Assembly (NCBI RefSeq): GCF_004216695.1
Contig: NZ_SGXC01000002.1
Coordinates: 1,178,001-1,242,000 of the forward strand
DNA from: Pigmentiphaga kullae
GTDB lineage: Bacteria; Pseudomonadota; Gammaproteobacteria; Burkholderiales; Burkholderiaceae_B
Length of the DNA stretch: 64,000 nucleotides
Reading direction: 5' to 3'
Each line of letters begins with the position of its first letter. Position 1 is the stretch's first letter. Position numbers and translations under genes: made by a program. Positions 1 through 8,239 of the stretch are shown one piece after another. The notes below the pieces were generated by a model that saw only the letters and a list, made by a program, of their open reading frames with translations, made no database searches and had not been told where the DNA came from.

Positions 1-147
1 GGCATGCCCATCCGGCTGTCCGGCTCGCGGGTGGACATCGTACGCGCGCCCTACCTGGGCGAGCACACGGACGCGGTCCTGCACGGCGTCGCGGAACTGG
101 ACGACGCCGCGATCCAGGCGCTGCGGGAAAGGCGCGTCGTCGGCTAG
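1..147 (+). CDS. C-terminal end of a class III (CaiB/BaiF-type) CoA-transferase, 5' truncated
   Basis: The first 48 codons of the window are open in frame 1 and end at TAG. The translated tail contains AP-YLGEHT, followed by VL, an ELDDA stretch and a final AIQAL-RERRVVG. That layout (proline, GEHT, then a short helix ending in L-x-x-x-x-V-V) is the usual C-terminus of formyl-CoA-transferase-like enzymes, which move CoA between carboxylic acids. Only the tail is visible, so substrate and start are unknown. The next gene is a Fur-controlled receptor, so the two are probably not co-transcribed. Confidence 0.75.
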   Translation, partial: GMPIRLSGSRVDIVRAPYLGEHTDAVLHGVAELDDAAIQALRERRVVG

Positions 148-221
148 CAGCCCCCTTCCGCTCCGATGCCGGCTGTTGCCGTCGGCAAACACCCGAGAAA
201 AAAGTAAACATAAGCACAAAT

Positions 222-240
222 AAAAACAATTATCATTACA
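222..240 (+). promoter_or_regulatory. Candidate Fur box upstream of the TonB receptor
   Basis: An A/T-rich 19-mer matches the classical Fur consensus at about 12 of 19 positions, including the run TATCATTA. It lies about 40 bp before the receptor ATG, in otherwise GC-rich DNA, and closely resembles the box upstream of hmuS at 52702. The position suggests iron-dependent repression. The Fur assignment rests on my hand alignment. Confidence 0.65.
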
Positions 241-280
241 ATTAATTGGGGAACTCAAACCGACCATCACGAGGGAGAAA

Positions 281-2464
281 ATGGCAGCCCGCCCAACCGT
301 ACCCGTTCGACTCAAACGACTCAGCCTGTGCCTTGCCGCAGCCCTGCCCCTGTCCGCCCTGGCGCAGCAAGCACCAGCCGTGCTGCCGGAAATCACGGTG
401 AACGCCTCCCCCCAGGGCGAAGACCCCGCCACCACCGAAGGCACCGGGTCGTACACCACGACAGGCCCCTCCCGCACCGCCACCCCGCTGGGCCTGAGCC
501 TGCGCGACACGCCCCAGTCGGTGACGGTGGTCACGCAGCAGCGCTTCGAAGACCAGAGGCTGCAAACCATCACCGACGTGCTGAACAACACCACGGGCGT
601 CTCGGTGAACCAGTACGAGACCCATCGCGCCCAGTTCAACGCCCGCGGCTTCGACATCAACGCGCTGATGGTGGACGGCGTGCCGACCACCTGGGACCAG
701 CCCTGGAGCTCGGGCGAGATCTTCAGCAGCCTGGTCACCTACGACCGCGTGGAAATCGTGCGCGGCGCAACCGGGCTGACCACCGGCTCGGGCAACCCTT
801 CCGCGGCCGTCAACATGGTCCGCAAACGGGCCAGCAGCAAGGAATTCACCGGCGCCGCGGAACTGGACCTGGGCAGCTGGAACCAGCGCCGCGGCATGGT
901 CGACCTGTCCACGCCGGTCAATACCGCCAAGACGGTGCGGCTGCGCGTGGTGGGCGAACATGCCGAACGCGACAGCTGGGTCGACCGGCTCAGCAACAAG
1001 AACCAGACGCTGTTCGCCACGCTGGAAGCCGACCTGACCAGCAACACCCTGCTGACGGCGGGCCTGAGCTACCAGAAGACCAAGGCGCGCGGCCCGATGT
1101 GGGGCGGCCTGCCGCTGTGGTACAGCGACGGCACCCCGACCAACTGGGACCGCTCCAAGAGCGCGGCGGCCGACTGGACGCGCTGGGACACGACCTACCA
1201 GACGTACTTCGCCTCGCTGCAGCACCGCTTCGACAACGACTGGCGGGTCAAGCTCAGCTACAACCGCAGCGAACGCAAGGCCGACTCCTACCTGCTCTAT
1301 CTGTCGGGCGCGCCCGACCGGACGACCGGGCTGGGCATGACCACCTTCGCCGGCTCCTATGACGTCAAGACGACGCAGGACGACGTGGCGGTGCAGGCCG
1401 ACGGTCCGTTCGAGCTGCTGGGACGCAAGCATCAGCTGGCCTTCGGCTACGTCTACGCCAACCAGAAGTTCAACGCCGATGCCCGCGCGGCCAATCCCGC
1501 GGGCGGCCTCGCGCCGGACTTCAACGCCTGGAACGGCACCTTTCCGGAACCCAGCTGGGGCGCTCCCACCTTCTACGAGAACGGCACTACCACCCAGCAG
1601 GCCATCTACGGCGTCGCGCGCTTCAATGTGACCGATCCGCTCAAGGTGATCCTTGGCGCCCGGATGACGAACTACCGGAAGAAAGGCGACGTGGCCTACA
1701 GCGGCGCCTACGAGGTCAAGAGCGACAACGAGCTGACGCCCTACGCCGGCGTGATCTACGACCTGAACGACCAGTACTCGCTCTACGCCAGCTACACCGA
1801 CATCTTCCTGCCCCAGAACGCGCGCGACGTGACCGGCCGCTACCTCGACCCGGTCAAGGGCAAGGCCATGGAAACGGGCATCAAGGGCGAGTTCCTGGAT
1901 GGCCGGGTGAATGCCTCCGCGTCGGTGTTCCACATCAAGCAGAACAACCTGGCGCAGCAGACCACCGACACCGTGCCCGGGACCAACCCGCCCGAGACCG
2001 CCTATCGCGCCGTGGATGGCGCGACCAGCAAGGGCTTCGAACTGGAAGTCGCGGGCGAACTGGCCCCCAACTGGAACCTGAGCGCCGGCTACACGCACTT
2101 CCGGGCCAAGGCCGCCGACGGCACGGACGTGAACAGCCTGTACCCGCGCCGGCTGTTCCGCCTGTTCACCACCTACCGCCTGCCGGGCGCATGGAGCGGG
2201 CTGACGCTGGGCGGCGGCCTGAGCTGGCAGGGCAAGACCTACACGCACGCGACGAACCCGCTGGGCACGGTCGAGAAGGTCGAGCAGAAGGACTACGCCC
2301 TGGTCGGCCTGATGGCGCGCTACGAGATCAACAAGCAGATGACCGCGCAGTTGAACATCAACAACCTGTTCGACAAGCGGTACTACGGCATGTTCGCGGC
2401 CTACAGCCAGCTTACCTACGGCGCGCCGCGCAACGTCACGGTCAGCCTGAAGTACAAGTTCTGA
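281..2464 (+). CDS. TonB-dependent ferric-siderophore receptor (FauA/FhuE/FpvA-like)
   Basis: This is an outer-membrane active transporter for a ferric siderophore, energised by TonB. The 727-residue product starts at an ATG behind GAGGGAG. It has a signal peptide of about 26 residues ending ALA, a TonB-box-like EITV near residue 36, a plug domain (about 70-180) with RDTPQSV and VEIVRGATGL, and a 22-strand-type barrel ending in the outer-membrane terminal Phe (LKYKF). Its length matches hydroxamate siderophore receptors such as FauA (about 730). No siderophore biosynthesis genes or signalling extension (FecA-type N-terminal domain) are present nearby, so it may scavenge a xenosiderophore. A Fur box lies just upstream. 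Confidence 0.9.
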   Translation: MAARPTVPVRLKRLSLCLAAALPLSALAQQAPAVLPEITVNASPQGEDPATTEGTGSYTTTGPSRTATPLGLSLRDTPQSVTVVTQQRFEDQRLQTITDVLNNTTGVSVNQYETHRAQFNARGFDINALMVDGVPTTWDQPWSSGEIFSSLVTYDRVEIVRGATGLTTGSGNPSAAVNMVRKRASSKEFTGAAELDLGSWNQRRGMVDLSTPVNTAKTVRLRVVGEHAERDSWVDRLSNKNQTLFATLEADLTSNTLLTAGLSYQKTKARGPMWGGLPLWYSDGTPTNWDRSKSAAADWTRWDTTYQTYFASLQHRFDNDWRVKLSYNRSERKADSYLLYLSGAPDRTTGLGMTTFAGSYDVKTTQDDVAVQADGPFELLGRKHQLAFGYVYANQKFNADARAANPAGGLAPDFNAWNGTFPEPSWGAPTFYENGTTTQQAIYGVARFNVTDPLKVILGARMTNYRKKGDVAYSGAYEVKSDNELTPYAGVIYDLNDQYSLYASYTDIFLPQNARDVTGRYLDPVKGKAMETGIKGEFLDGRVNASASVFHIKQNNLAQQTTDTVPGTNPPETAYRAVDGATSKGFELEVAGELAPNWNLSAGYTHFRAKAADGTDVNSLYPRRLFRLFTTYRLPGAWSGLTLGGGLSWQGKTYTHATNPLGTVEKVEQKDYALVGLMARYEINKQMTAQLNINNLFDKRYYGMFAAYSQLTYGAPRNVTVSLKYKF

Positions 2465-2512
2465 ACCGAACGGGCCAGGAAGGCGTGCCGGAACCGCGGC
2501 ACCGGCAGCTTT

Positions 2513-3307
2513 CTATGCCGACTCCCTGGCCCGCAATGCGGCGGTCAGTTCATCCGCCGTCTTGCGCAGCGGCTCCAGATAGTTCGCCAGCAACTCCTCC
2601 GCCGACGCCCTTCCCTCGGGCACGCTGATGTTCAAGGCCGCCACGACCTTCCCGGCGCCATCCCGCACCGGCACCGCCAGCGATCGCAGGTTCGGCTCCA
2701 GTTCCTGGTCGACCAGCGCCCAGCCCTGCCCGCCGATCTCCCGCAGCATGTCCAGCAGCAGGTCCGTGTCGACCACGGTGTGGAGGGTATTGCGCGCGGG
2801 CGGCAGTTGGCGCAGCAAGTCCCGCTGCACGTCGACGGGCTGGGCCGCCAGCAAGACACGCCCCAGCGACGTGCAATAGGCCGGCACCCGGCTGCCGACG
2901 GTCCGGCTGACATCGACGATATGGGGATTGCTCCGGATCCGCGCCACGTATACGGCGTAGGGCCCGTCCAGCGTGGCCGCTGAACAGCTCTGGTGCACCT
3001 TCTCGGTCAGCCGCGCCATCAAGGGCCGGGCAACGTCCCAGAACGGATAGGACGACAAATAGGCATAGCCCAGGCTGAGCGCCCGCGGCGCCAGCATGTA
3101 GCGGCTGTCTTCATTCCTGACATAGCCCAGCGAACCCAGGGTCAGGAGGAGGCGCCGCGCCGTGGCCCGATCCAGCGAGGCCTCCTGTGCCAGGTCGGTC
3201 AGCGATCTGCCTCGCGGGTGCCCTCCCAATGCCTCCATCAACGCCAGGCCGCGCGCCAGCGCGCGCACGTAGCTCTGCGGGTCTCTCGATTCCTCGTTCG
3301 TCGTCAT
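2513..3307 (-). CDS. IclR-family transcriptional regulator (PcaR/PobR-like)
   Basis: The 264-residue product starts at MTTNEESRD with AAAGG upstream. A longer in-frame reading to 3394 exists but its extra N-terminus is not IclR-like. Residues about 12-75 form the winged helix (VRALARGLALMEAL, SLTDLAQEASLDRATARR), and the effector domain follows (SCSAATLDGPYAVYVAR, YCTSLGRVLLA, GLAVPVRDG-like LAVPVRDGAGKVVAALNIS). IclR proteins of this subgroup usually activate aromatic catabolism in response to a pathway intermediate. It is divergent from the operon starting at 3441, so it is the likely local regulator. Confidence 0.92.
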   Translation of the reverse strand: MTTNEESRDPQSYVRALARGLALMEALGGHPRGRSLTDLAQEASLDRATARRLLLTLGSLGYVRNEDSRYMLAPRALSLGYAYLSSYPFWDVARPLMARLTEKVHQSCSAATLDGPYAVYVARIRSNPHIVDVSRTVGSRVPAYCTSLGRVLLAAQPVDVQRDLLRQLPPARNTLHTVVDTDLLLDMLREIGGQGWALVDQELEPNLRSLAVPVRDGAGKVVAALNISVPEGRASAEELLANYLEPLRKTADELTAALRARESA

Positions 3308-3349
3308 CTCTGCCTTTCTTGGTCTTCCTGCAAGTGCGGAGCATACCGC

Positions 3350-3379
3350 TTGACAGTCCGGACACACCGCGACCATAAT
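3350..3379 (+). promoter_or_regulatory. Candidate sigma70 promoter for the 3441-13062 operon
   Basis: A perfect TTGACA at 3350-3355 is followed after 18 bp by CATAAT at 3374-3379, about 60 bp before the first gene. Downstream, two near-direct repeats beginning TTTTCA (about 3378 and 3401) and a CACTA/TAGTG pair could be IclR contact sites. The promoter is by consensus match only. Confidence 0.55.
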
Positions 3380-3440
3380 TTTCACTAAACGCACACATTT
3401 TCATCTAGTGCACAATCATAACCGAAGGCGAGGAGACGTC

Positions 3441-4577
3441 ATGGAGACAGTGTTCAGTCCCCGGCAACAGGAATTGGTCGACAGAGTCGACGAACTGGTT
3501 TTTTCGTCCATATCCAAGCGCGCGGCGGAACTGGACCAACGGGGCGAGTTTCCCGATGCCGATTTCCGCGACCTGCATCGCGAAGGGCTGTTGCTGTCGA
3601 CGCTGCCGCGCAAGGATGGCGGCCTGGGATTCGGCTTCGATGGCGACGATCCGCTTTCCTACTTTCTGATCATCGAGCGGCTGGCCATGGGCAATCCATC
3701 GACGGCCCATTGCTTCCAGGTCCACAGCAACGCCGCGCAGATCGTCCGGGCATTCGGCACCGACGAACAGGTTGCGCGCTTTCTCGCGCCCACCAAAGAA
3801 CATGGCCGGCTGCTGGTGGGCGCCGGTTCGGAGCCGGGCGGCGGCCGTGGCGGCACGGTGGCCCGTCCCGTGCGTGGCGGCCTGTCGATCACCGGCGTCA
3901 AGCACTACGCCACGAACGCTTCGCGCAGCGACTGGCTGACGGTACATGTGCGCAACGAGCAGACCAACCTGCTGGAGACGGTGGTGGTCCACCGGGAAAG
4001 CGCCGGACTCGACATCGATGAAGTGTTCTGGAACCCCGCGGGAATGCGGGCCTGCGTCAGCCCCCTGCTGACCTTCAAGGACTGCTTCGTGCCCGACGAT
4101 TGCGTACTCGCGCGTCCCGGCGCGTTCCTGACCGAACATTGGCTGGGCAAGATCAACTTCGGCTTCACCGCCAACTACCTCGGAACGCTGCAGGCCATGT
4201 TCCAGTGGACGGTGGACTACATGCGGCAACGCGGCCAGGTCGATACCCAGGTCTACCAGATGTACGTCGGCGAGATCCGCGCCAGGATCGACGCCGCCCG
4301 GCTGCTGTATTACCACGCCGTCAACCTGGCCCGCCATGACATGGTCCAGGGCTTGCTCAAGAGCAACGAGGCCAAGTACCTGGCCGTCGATTGCCTGCAG
4401 CGATTCAAGGAAGTCGCCGGCCAGCTGGTCGGCAGCACGGCCTTCTTCAGATCCTTTCCGCTGGAACGCATGATGCGCGACATGGATGTCCATTCGCTGC
4501 ACCGCCGGCACCACTTCGGCGCGGTCATGGTCGGGCAGGCCGAGCTCGGCCTGCCTTTCGAACTGGCGCACTCCTGA
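3441..4577 (+). CDS. Acyl-CoA-dehydrogenase-fold flavin monooxygenase (DszC/SfnC-like)
   Basis: The 378-residue protein has the full ACAD fold: an N-terminal helical part, a middle beta domain (SEPGG, LSITGVKHYATNAS, then W-L-T-V), and a C-terminal four-helix bundle with VAGQLVGSTAFF and a terminal HSLHRRHHFG. The G-x-K-x-Y/F-x-T-x-A loop and the late HR-HH segment resemble reduced-flavin-dependent monooxygenases such as DszC more than CoA-dependent dehydrogenases. A flavin reductase gene lies in the same operon (7646), which fits a two-component monooxygenase. The start is set by AGGAG at 3430-3435; an upstream in-frame ATG at 3408 lacks this. The substrate is unknown. Confidence 0.8.
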   Translation: METVFSPRQQELVDRVDELVFSSISKRAAELDQRGEFPDADFRDLHREGLLLSTLPRKDGGLGFGFDGDDPLSYFLIIERLAMGNPSTAHCFQVHSNAAQIVRAFGTDEQVARFLAPTKEHGRLLVGAGSEPGGGRGGTVARPVRGGLSITGVKHYATNASRSDWLTVHVRNEQTNLLETVVVHRESAGLDIDEVFWNPAGMRACVSPLLTFKDCFVPDDCVLARPGAFLTEHWLGKINFGFTANYLGTLQAMFQWTVDYMRQRGQVDTQVYQMYVGEIRARIDAARLLYYHAVNLARHDMVQGLLKSNEAKYLAVDCLQRFKEVAGQLVGSTAFFRSFPLERMMRDMDVHSLHRRHHFGAVMVGQAELGLPFELAHS

Positions 4578-4600
4578 TCCGACGCAAAGGAAACCCATCG

Positions 4601-5401
4601 ATGACATCCGAATACAACACCCCCCACCCCGTGTCCTGGTCGAGGGCATGGCAAACGGACCCGCTGGGCGGCGCGCTGAGCGACCAATGGTCCGAGCTGA
4701 TCGCGTCATTCCGCGCCCGCGCGCCGCTGGGCCGCGAAGCGCCGCCGCTGCGAGGCGAAACCCTGGACGGCCCCGCCTTCGACCTGGACGCCTACCGGGG
4801 GCGCAAGTCCGTACTCGTGGTCTTCGGCAGCCTGGCGTGCCCGCCGTGCGTGACGAACATCCGCACCACCACGCCCAGCCTTGTTTCGCTCTACGGACAG
4901 TATTCGCAGGCGGTGGAATTCTGCTATGTCTATACGCGAGAAGCCCATCCCGGCAGCCGCATCGGCGCCCATGCTTCGATGGACGAGAAGCGCCGCAATG
5001 CCGCCCGGCTCCGCGAGCAGGAGCCCTTCCCGTTTCCGCTGCTGATCGACGCGCTGGACGGCGCCAACCAGCTCGCCTGGGTCGACCCGCAATTCAACAA
5101 TCCGGTGTTCCTGGTCAATCGCGCGGGCATCGTGGTCTACAAGTCGGCGTGGCTCGACGCCTCGGAACTGCCCCAGGTCCTGGACGATGCCGCGCTGTGG
5201 GACGCCAGGTCCCCCACCGAAAAGACGATCAAGAAGACGTATAGCGAACGCATCCGCCCGCTGCGCGAGCCCTTCGACCCCACCGCCAACGCCCGCATCA
5301 AGAAACTGATGGACTTCATCGGCCTCGAACAACGGGCGATGGGTCCCATCCCCGGCGTGGAAGCGGAGCGCGCCGAGCCCGGGGCAGGAGACAAGGCATG
5401 A
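4601..5401 (+). CDS. Thioredoxin-fold redoxin, iodothyronine-deiodinase-like family
   Basis: The 266-residue protein carries an AhpC/TSA-like thioredoxin fold (about residues 45-190). SLACPPCVTN gives a CxxC redox site near residue 85, and YTREAHPGSR corresponds to the Y-x-x-E-A-H-P signature of the deiodinase-like family. FPLLIDALDG and NPVFLVNRAGIVVYK follow. The ATG at 4601 has AAAGG 10 bp upstream; the open frame extends upstream only because of high GC. The gene lies 23 bp after the monooxygenase gene and its stop overlaps the dioxygenase alpha start (ATGA). A role in reductive or redox steps of the pathway is an inference. Confidence 0.75.
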   Translation: MTSEYNTPHPVSWSRAWQTDPLGGALSDQWSELIASFRARAPLGREAPPLRGETLDGPAFDLDAYRGRKSVLVVFGSLACPPCVTNIRTTTPSLVSLYGQYSQAVEFCYVYTREAHPGSRIGAHASMDEKRRNAARLREQEPFPFPLLIDALDGANQLAWVDPQFNNPVFLVNRAGIVVYKSAWLDASELPQVLDDAALWDARSPTEKTIKKTYSERIRPLREPFDPTANARIKKLMDFIGLEQRAMGPIPGVEAERAEPGAGDKA

Positions 5402-6642
5402 ACGCCACGACATCCCCGCCGGACACCGCAAGGTCCGTACGATCGGCCGACCCGGTGCTGCAAGGTCTCGCGGCCGGCCCGCTCTACGTGGACCGCCGGT
5501 GCTACACCGACCCCCGCATCTTTGCGCTCGAACAGCGCGATATCTTTGCCCATACCTGGCAATTCATCGCCCACGACAGCGAGCTGAAGCAGGCTGGCGA
5601 GTTCCGTACCGCGGAGCTGGCGGGCGAACCCGTCATCGCGATCCGCGGCGCGGACGGCCAGCTGCGGCTGTTCCTGAACACCTGCCGCCACAAGGGCACG
5701 CTGCTCGTCGACGCGCCGGCCGGCCAGTGCGAAAAGATGAAATGCCCCTACCACCACTGGACCTACGACACGCAAGGCGGCTTGATCAGCGTTCCCAAGG
5801 TCGAAGCCTACGGCGACCGATTCCACTTCGCCGAGAACGGCCTGGTCCCGGTTGCCCGTTTCGAAGTCCATGCCGGCATGTGGTTCGGCTGCCTGGACCC
5901 CGACGCGCCGCCGCTGGTGGCCTACCTGGGCCTGGCCGCGCCCCACCTGGCCGAGATCGGCGCCTATGCGGGCCAGGAGCTCGTGGCGCTGGGCGCCTAT
6001 CGCTACAGCTACGACGCGAACTGGAAGCTGCTGATGGAGAACACGCTCGACGACTATCACGCCGAGTATCTGCACGACTACGCGTTCACGCAGCGCGCCG
6101 CGCTGTTCCAGATGGAAGGAACCAGCGGTTTCCAGGAAAAAGAGGGGTCGCGCTTTTCCCTGGACCTGGGCATCCACGGGGCGTTCGACCAATGCGACGA
6201 CATTCGCACGCTGACGATTCAAACGCTTCGCGAAAGACGTCTCTACCTGGGCATCTTCCCGAGCTTCATCGCCTTGTACAACCCGGTCTGGGACGTCACC
6301 AGCTTCCGGATCATCGAGCCGGTCAGCGTAGACAAGACCAATGTGCTGACCTATTGCCTGGCCCCCGTGTCCGCCACCGAGGAACAGCGCCGGGCGATCG
6401 GCGAACGCTTCCATTATTCCTGGGGCCCCGGCGGCCGGGCCGGTGTCGACGACATCCTGGTCTTCTCCCGCGTCCAGAAAGGGCTGCAGGCCCGGGCCGG
6501 CGGCCGCATCAACATCGGCCGCGGCATCGACAGGACCGACCCCCAAGGCGGCCCCGCCGACGACCACGCCGTGCGGGCGCTGTGGAAAGGCTGGCGGCAG
6601 TACATGGGAGTGGACGAAGCCGCGGGAGCGCCGACATGCTGA
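5398..6642 (+). CDS. Rieske ring-hydroxylating dioxygenase, large (alpha) subunit
   Basis: The 414-residue product has a Rieske [2Fe-2S] site (CRHKG ... CPYHHW, near residues 98-120) and a mononuclear iron site in ENTLDDYHAEYLH (Asp plus two His, near residues 216-228). It is typical in size for alpha subunits of benzoate/biphenyl-type dioxygenases, which insert both atoms of O2 into an aromatic ring. It overlaps the redoxin gene by 4 nt and the beta-subunit gene by 7 nt. No ferredoxin or ferredoxin reductase is encoded in the operon, so electrons must come from proteins encoded elsewhere. Confidence 0.93.
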   Translation: MNATTSPPDTARSVRSADPVLQGLAAGPLYVDRRCYTDPRIFALEQRDIFAHTWQFIAHDSELKQAGEFRTAELAGEPVIAIRGADGQLRLFLNTCRHKGTLLVDAPAGQCEKMKCPYHHWTYDTQGGLISVPKVEAYGDRFHFAENGLVPVARFEVHAGMWFGCLDPDAPPLVAYLGLAAPHLAEIGAYAGQELVALGAYRYSYDANWKLLMENTLDDYHAEYLHDYAFTQRAALFQMEGTSGFQEKEGSRFSLDLGIHGAFDQCDDIRTLTIQTLRERRLYLGIFPSFIALYNPVWDVTSFRIIEPVSVDKTNVLTYCLAPVSATEEQRRAIGERFHYSWGPGGRAGVDDILVFSRVQKGLQARAGGRINIGRGIDRTDPQGGPADDHAVRALWKGWRQYMGVDEAAGAPTC

Positions 6643-7085
6643 CATTCGACGACGACACCCGGGTCGACCCGGAAGTCACCGCGCTGCTCGATGAATATGC
6701 CTGCCTGCTGGACCGCAGGCGGGGAACCGCATGGCTGGAGCTGTTCACCCCCGACGGCTACTACCTGGTGGCACGCGAAGCCGAAATCGAACAGGGCAAC
6801 AACGTCCTGATCATCGGCGAAGACCTCAAGCGGCTGCGCGCCCGCATCGTCTCCGGGGCGGAGCGCGACCGCCGCCGCAGCGTGCACACGGTCGGCGGGG
6901 TGCGCTGCAACCACGATGCCACGCACACGACGGCCTCCTTCACGGTCTGGCTGGACGGCAGGCCCTCCTATTGCGGCGTCTATCGGATGGCGCTTGCCCG
7001 GCACGACGGCAAGCTGCGCATCCGCCACTGCGAAGTCGTGCTGTTCGGCGACATCGTCCATACCCCGATATTCCTGCCCGTGTAA
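6636..7085 (+). CDS. Ring-hydroxylating dioxygenase, small (beta) subunit
   Basis: The 149-residue product has the SnoaL/NTF2-like cone fold of dioxygenase beta subunits: an N-terminal helix (ALLDEYACLLDRRRGTAW), LFTPDGYYLVAREAE, an R-R-R-S-V-H-T turn and strand pairs ending in FGDIVHTPIFLPV. It is structural, pairing with the alpha subunit in an alpha3beta3 hexamer. The start at 6636 overlaps the alpha gene. A much longer open reading of the same frame upstream is a GC artefact. Confidence 0.88.
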   Translation: MLTFDDDTRVDPEVTALLDEYACLLDRRRGTAWLELFTPDGYYLVAREAEIEQGNNVLIIGEDLKRLRARIVSGAERDRRRSVHTVGGVRCNHDATHTTASFTVWLDGRPSYCGVYRMALARHDGKLRIRHCEVVLFGDIVHTPIFLPV

Positions 7086-7092
7086 GGCCGCC

Positions 7093-7659
7093 ATGTCCAC
7101 GCCCGATCTCGAATTCAGCCACGTCGGCATCCATGTACGCGACATGGACACGATGGTGGGCTTCTATCAGCGCGTACTGGGGCTGGTCCTGACCGACCGC
7201 GGCCATCTGCCCGGCCGCGAGCTGGCTTTCATGAGCCGCAACCCCAGGGAGCATCACCAGGTGGTCCTGGTCAGCGGGCGGACCGGCGCCGAGGACGACA
7301 AGGTCATCAACCAGATTTCGTTCCGCGTCGCCTCGCTGGAACGCTTGCAGGAAATGTTCGGCTGGCTTCAGCGCGAGTCCGGACCGAGCCGCTTTCGCGC
7401 CATCGACCACGGCAATGCCTGGACCCTGTACTTCCACGATCCCGAGGGCAACCGGCTCGAACTCTTCGTGGATACGCCCTGGTATGTCCAGCAGCCGCGC
7501 TCCGAGCCGCTGGACCTGACCGAACCGGCCGACCGCATCCGTGCCCGGACGCAGGCATGGTGCCGTGCCGACCCCAGTTTCGCGTCCGCGCAAGCCTGGC
7601 GGGCCGATCTGAAGGCGCGTATCGAACAGGGCATGGGGGGTTCGCATGTCGGCCGATGA
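7093..7659 (+). CDS. VOC/glyoxalase-fold protein, possible extradiol ring-cleavage dioxygenase
   Basis: The 188-residue protein contains paired beta-alpha-beta-beta-beta modules. FSHVGIHVRDMDTMVGFYQ-like residues 8-26 supply the first metal-ligand His, EHHQVVLV a second, and PEGNRLELFVD the Glu of the 2-His-1-carboxylate site. It resembles small type I extradiol dioxygenases and glyoxalases. Directly after ring-dioxygenase subunit genes, ring cleavage of a catechol-like product is plausible. The C-terminal 60 residues are helical and not shared with glyoxalase I. Confidence 0.8.
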   Translation: MSTPDLEFSHVGIHVRDMDTMVGFYQRVLGLVLTDRGHLPGRELAFMSRNPREHHQVVLVSGRTGAEDDKVINQISFRVASLERLQEMFGWLQRESGPSRFRAIDHGNAWTLYFHDPEGNRLELFVDTPWYVQQPRSEPLDLTEPADRIRARTQAWCRADPSFASAQAWRADLKARIEQGMGGSHVGR

Positions 7660-8239
7660 AAACCGGATCAGTACCGATTTCCGCCGCGCGCTGCGCGGAT
7701 TCGCGGCCACGGTTTCCATCGTTTCGGCCCGCGACCGCGCGGGCAACCACGGCATCACCGTGACGGCCGTATCTTCGGTGTCGATGGATCCCCCGTCCCT
7801 GCTCGTGGTCGTGAACCGTTCCGGCAGCATGCACGCGGCCTTGGCCGAAGGCGAGCGATTCTGCATCAACGTCCTGGGTACCGAACAGGTCGAGCATTCC
7901 CGCCTGTTCGGCAAATCCATGCCCATGGACGAACGCTTCGAACACGGCGACTGGCGGCTGTCGGCCGACGACGTGCCCTACCTGAACGAAGCCCAGGCGA
8001 ACATCTTCTGCCGGCGGGTCTCCCAGGTGGACGTCGGCACGCACACCGTTTTCGTCGGAACGGTCTATCGGCTCGCCATCGGCGACGCCATCTCGCCCTT
8101 GATCTATCTCAACGGCGCATACCTGAGGCTGGGCGACGAACCCGGCGCCGGGCTCGTCGCCGCCTTCCCTCCGGCCGCTGCCGCGGTCCGGCCGTCCACC
8201 AGCCACCCGAGTCTCCATCATGCCCACCGACGAGTTTGA
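7646..8239 (+). CDS. FMN-binding flavin reductase (HpaC/DszD-like)
   Basis: The 197-residue protein has the flavin reductase split-barrel pattern: FRRALRGFAATVSIVSA, HGITVTAVSSVSMDPPSLLVVVN, FCINVLGTEQ and a closing PLIYLNGAYLRLG. Members reduce FMN or FAD with NAD(P)H and pass it to a partner monooxygenase. The obvious partner is the DszC-like protein encoded at 3441. The gene overlaps its upstream neighbour by 14 nt. The last 30 residues are an Ala/Pro/His-rich tail that overlaps the rhodanese gene. Confidence 0.9.
   Translation: MSADENRISTDFRRALRGFAATVSIVSARDRAGNHGITVTAVSSVSMDPPSLLVVVNRSGSMHAALAEGERFCINVLGTEQVEHSRLFGKSMPMDERFEHGDWRLSADDVPYLNEAQANIFCRRVSQVDVGTHTVFVGTVYRLAIGDAISPLIYLNGAYLRLGDEPGAGLVAAFPPAAAAVRPSTSHPSLHHAHRRV

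Noticed and set aside
242-2248. A long open frame antisense to the TonB receptor
   Set aside because: High GC makes antisense frames open; its translation is Gly/Val/Ala/Arg-rich with no family features, and the sense gene has a signal peptide, Fur box and clear motifs.
2485-2502. GTGCCG/CGGCAC hairpin after the TonB receptor
   Set aside because: The stem is short and only a weak T-rich stretch follows, so I do not call it a terminator.
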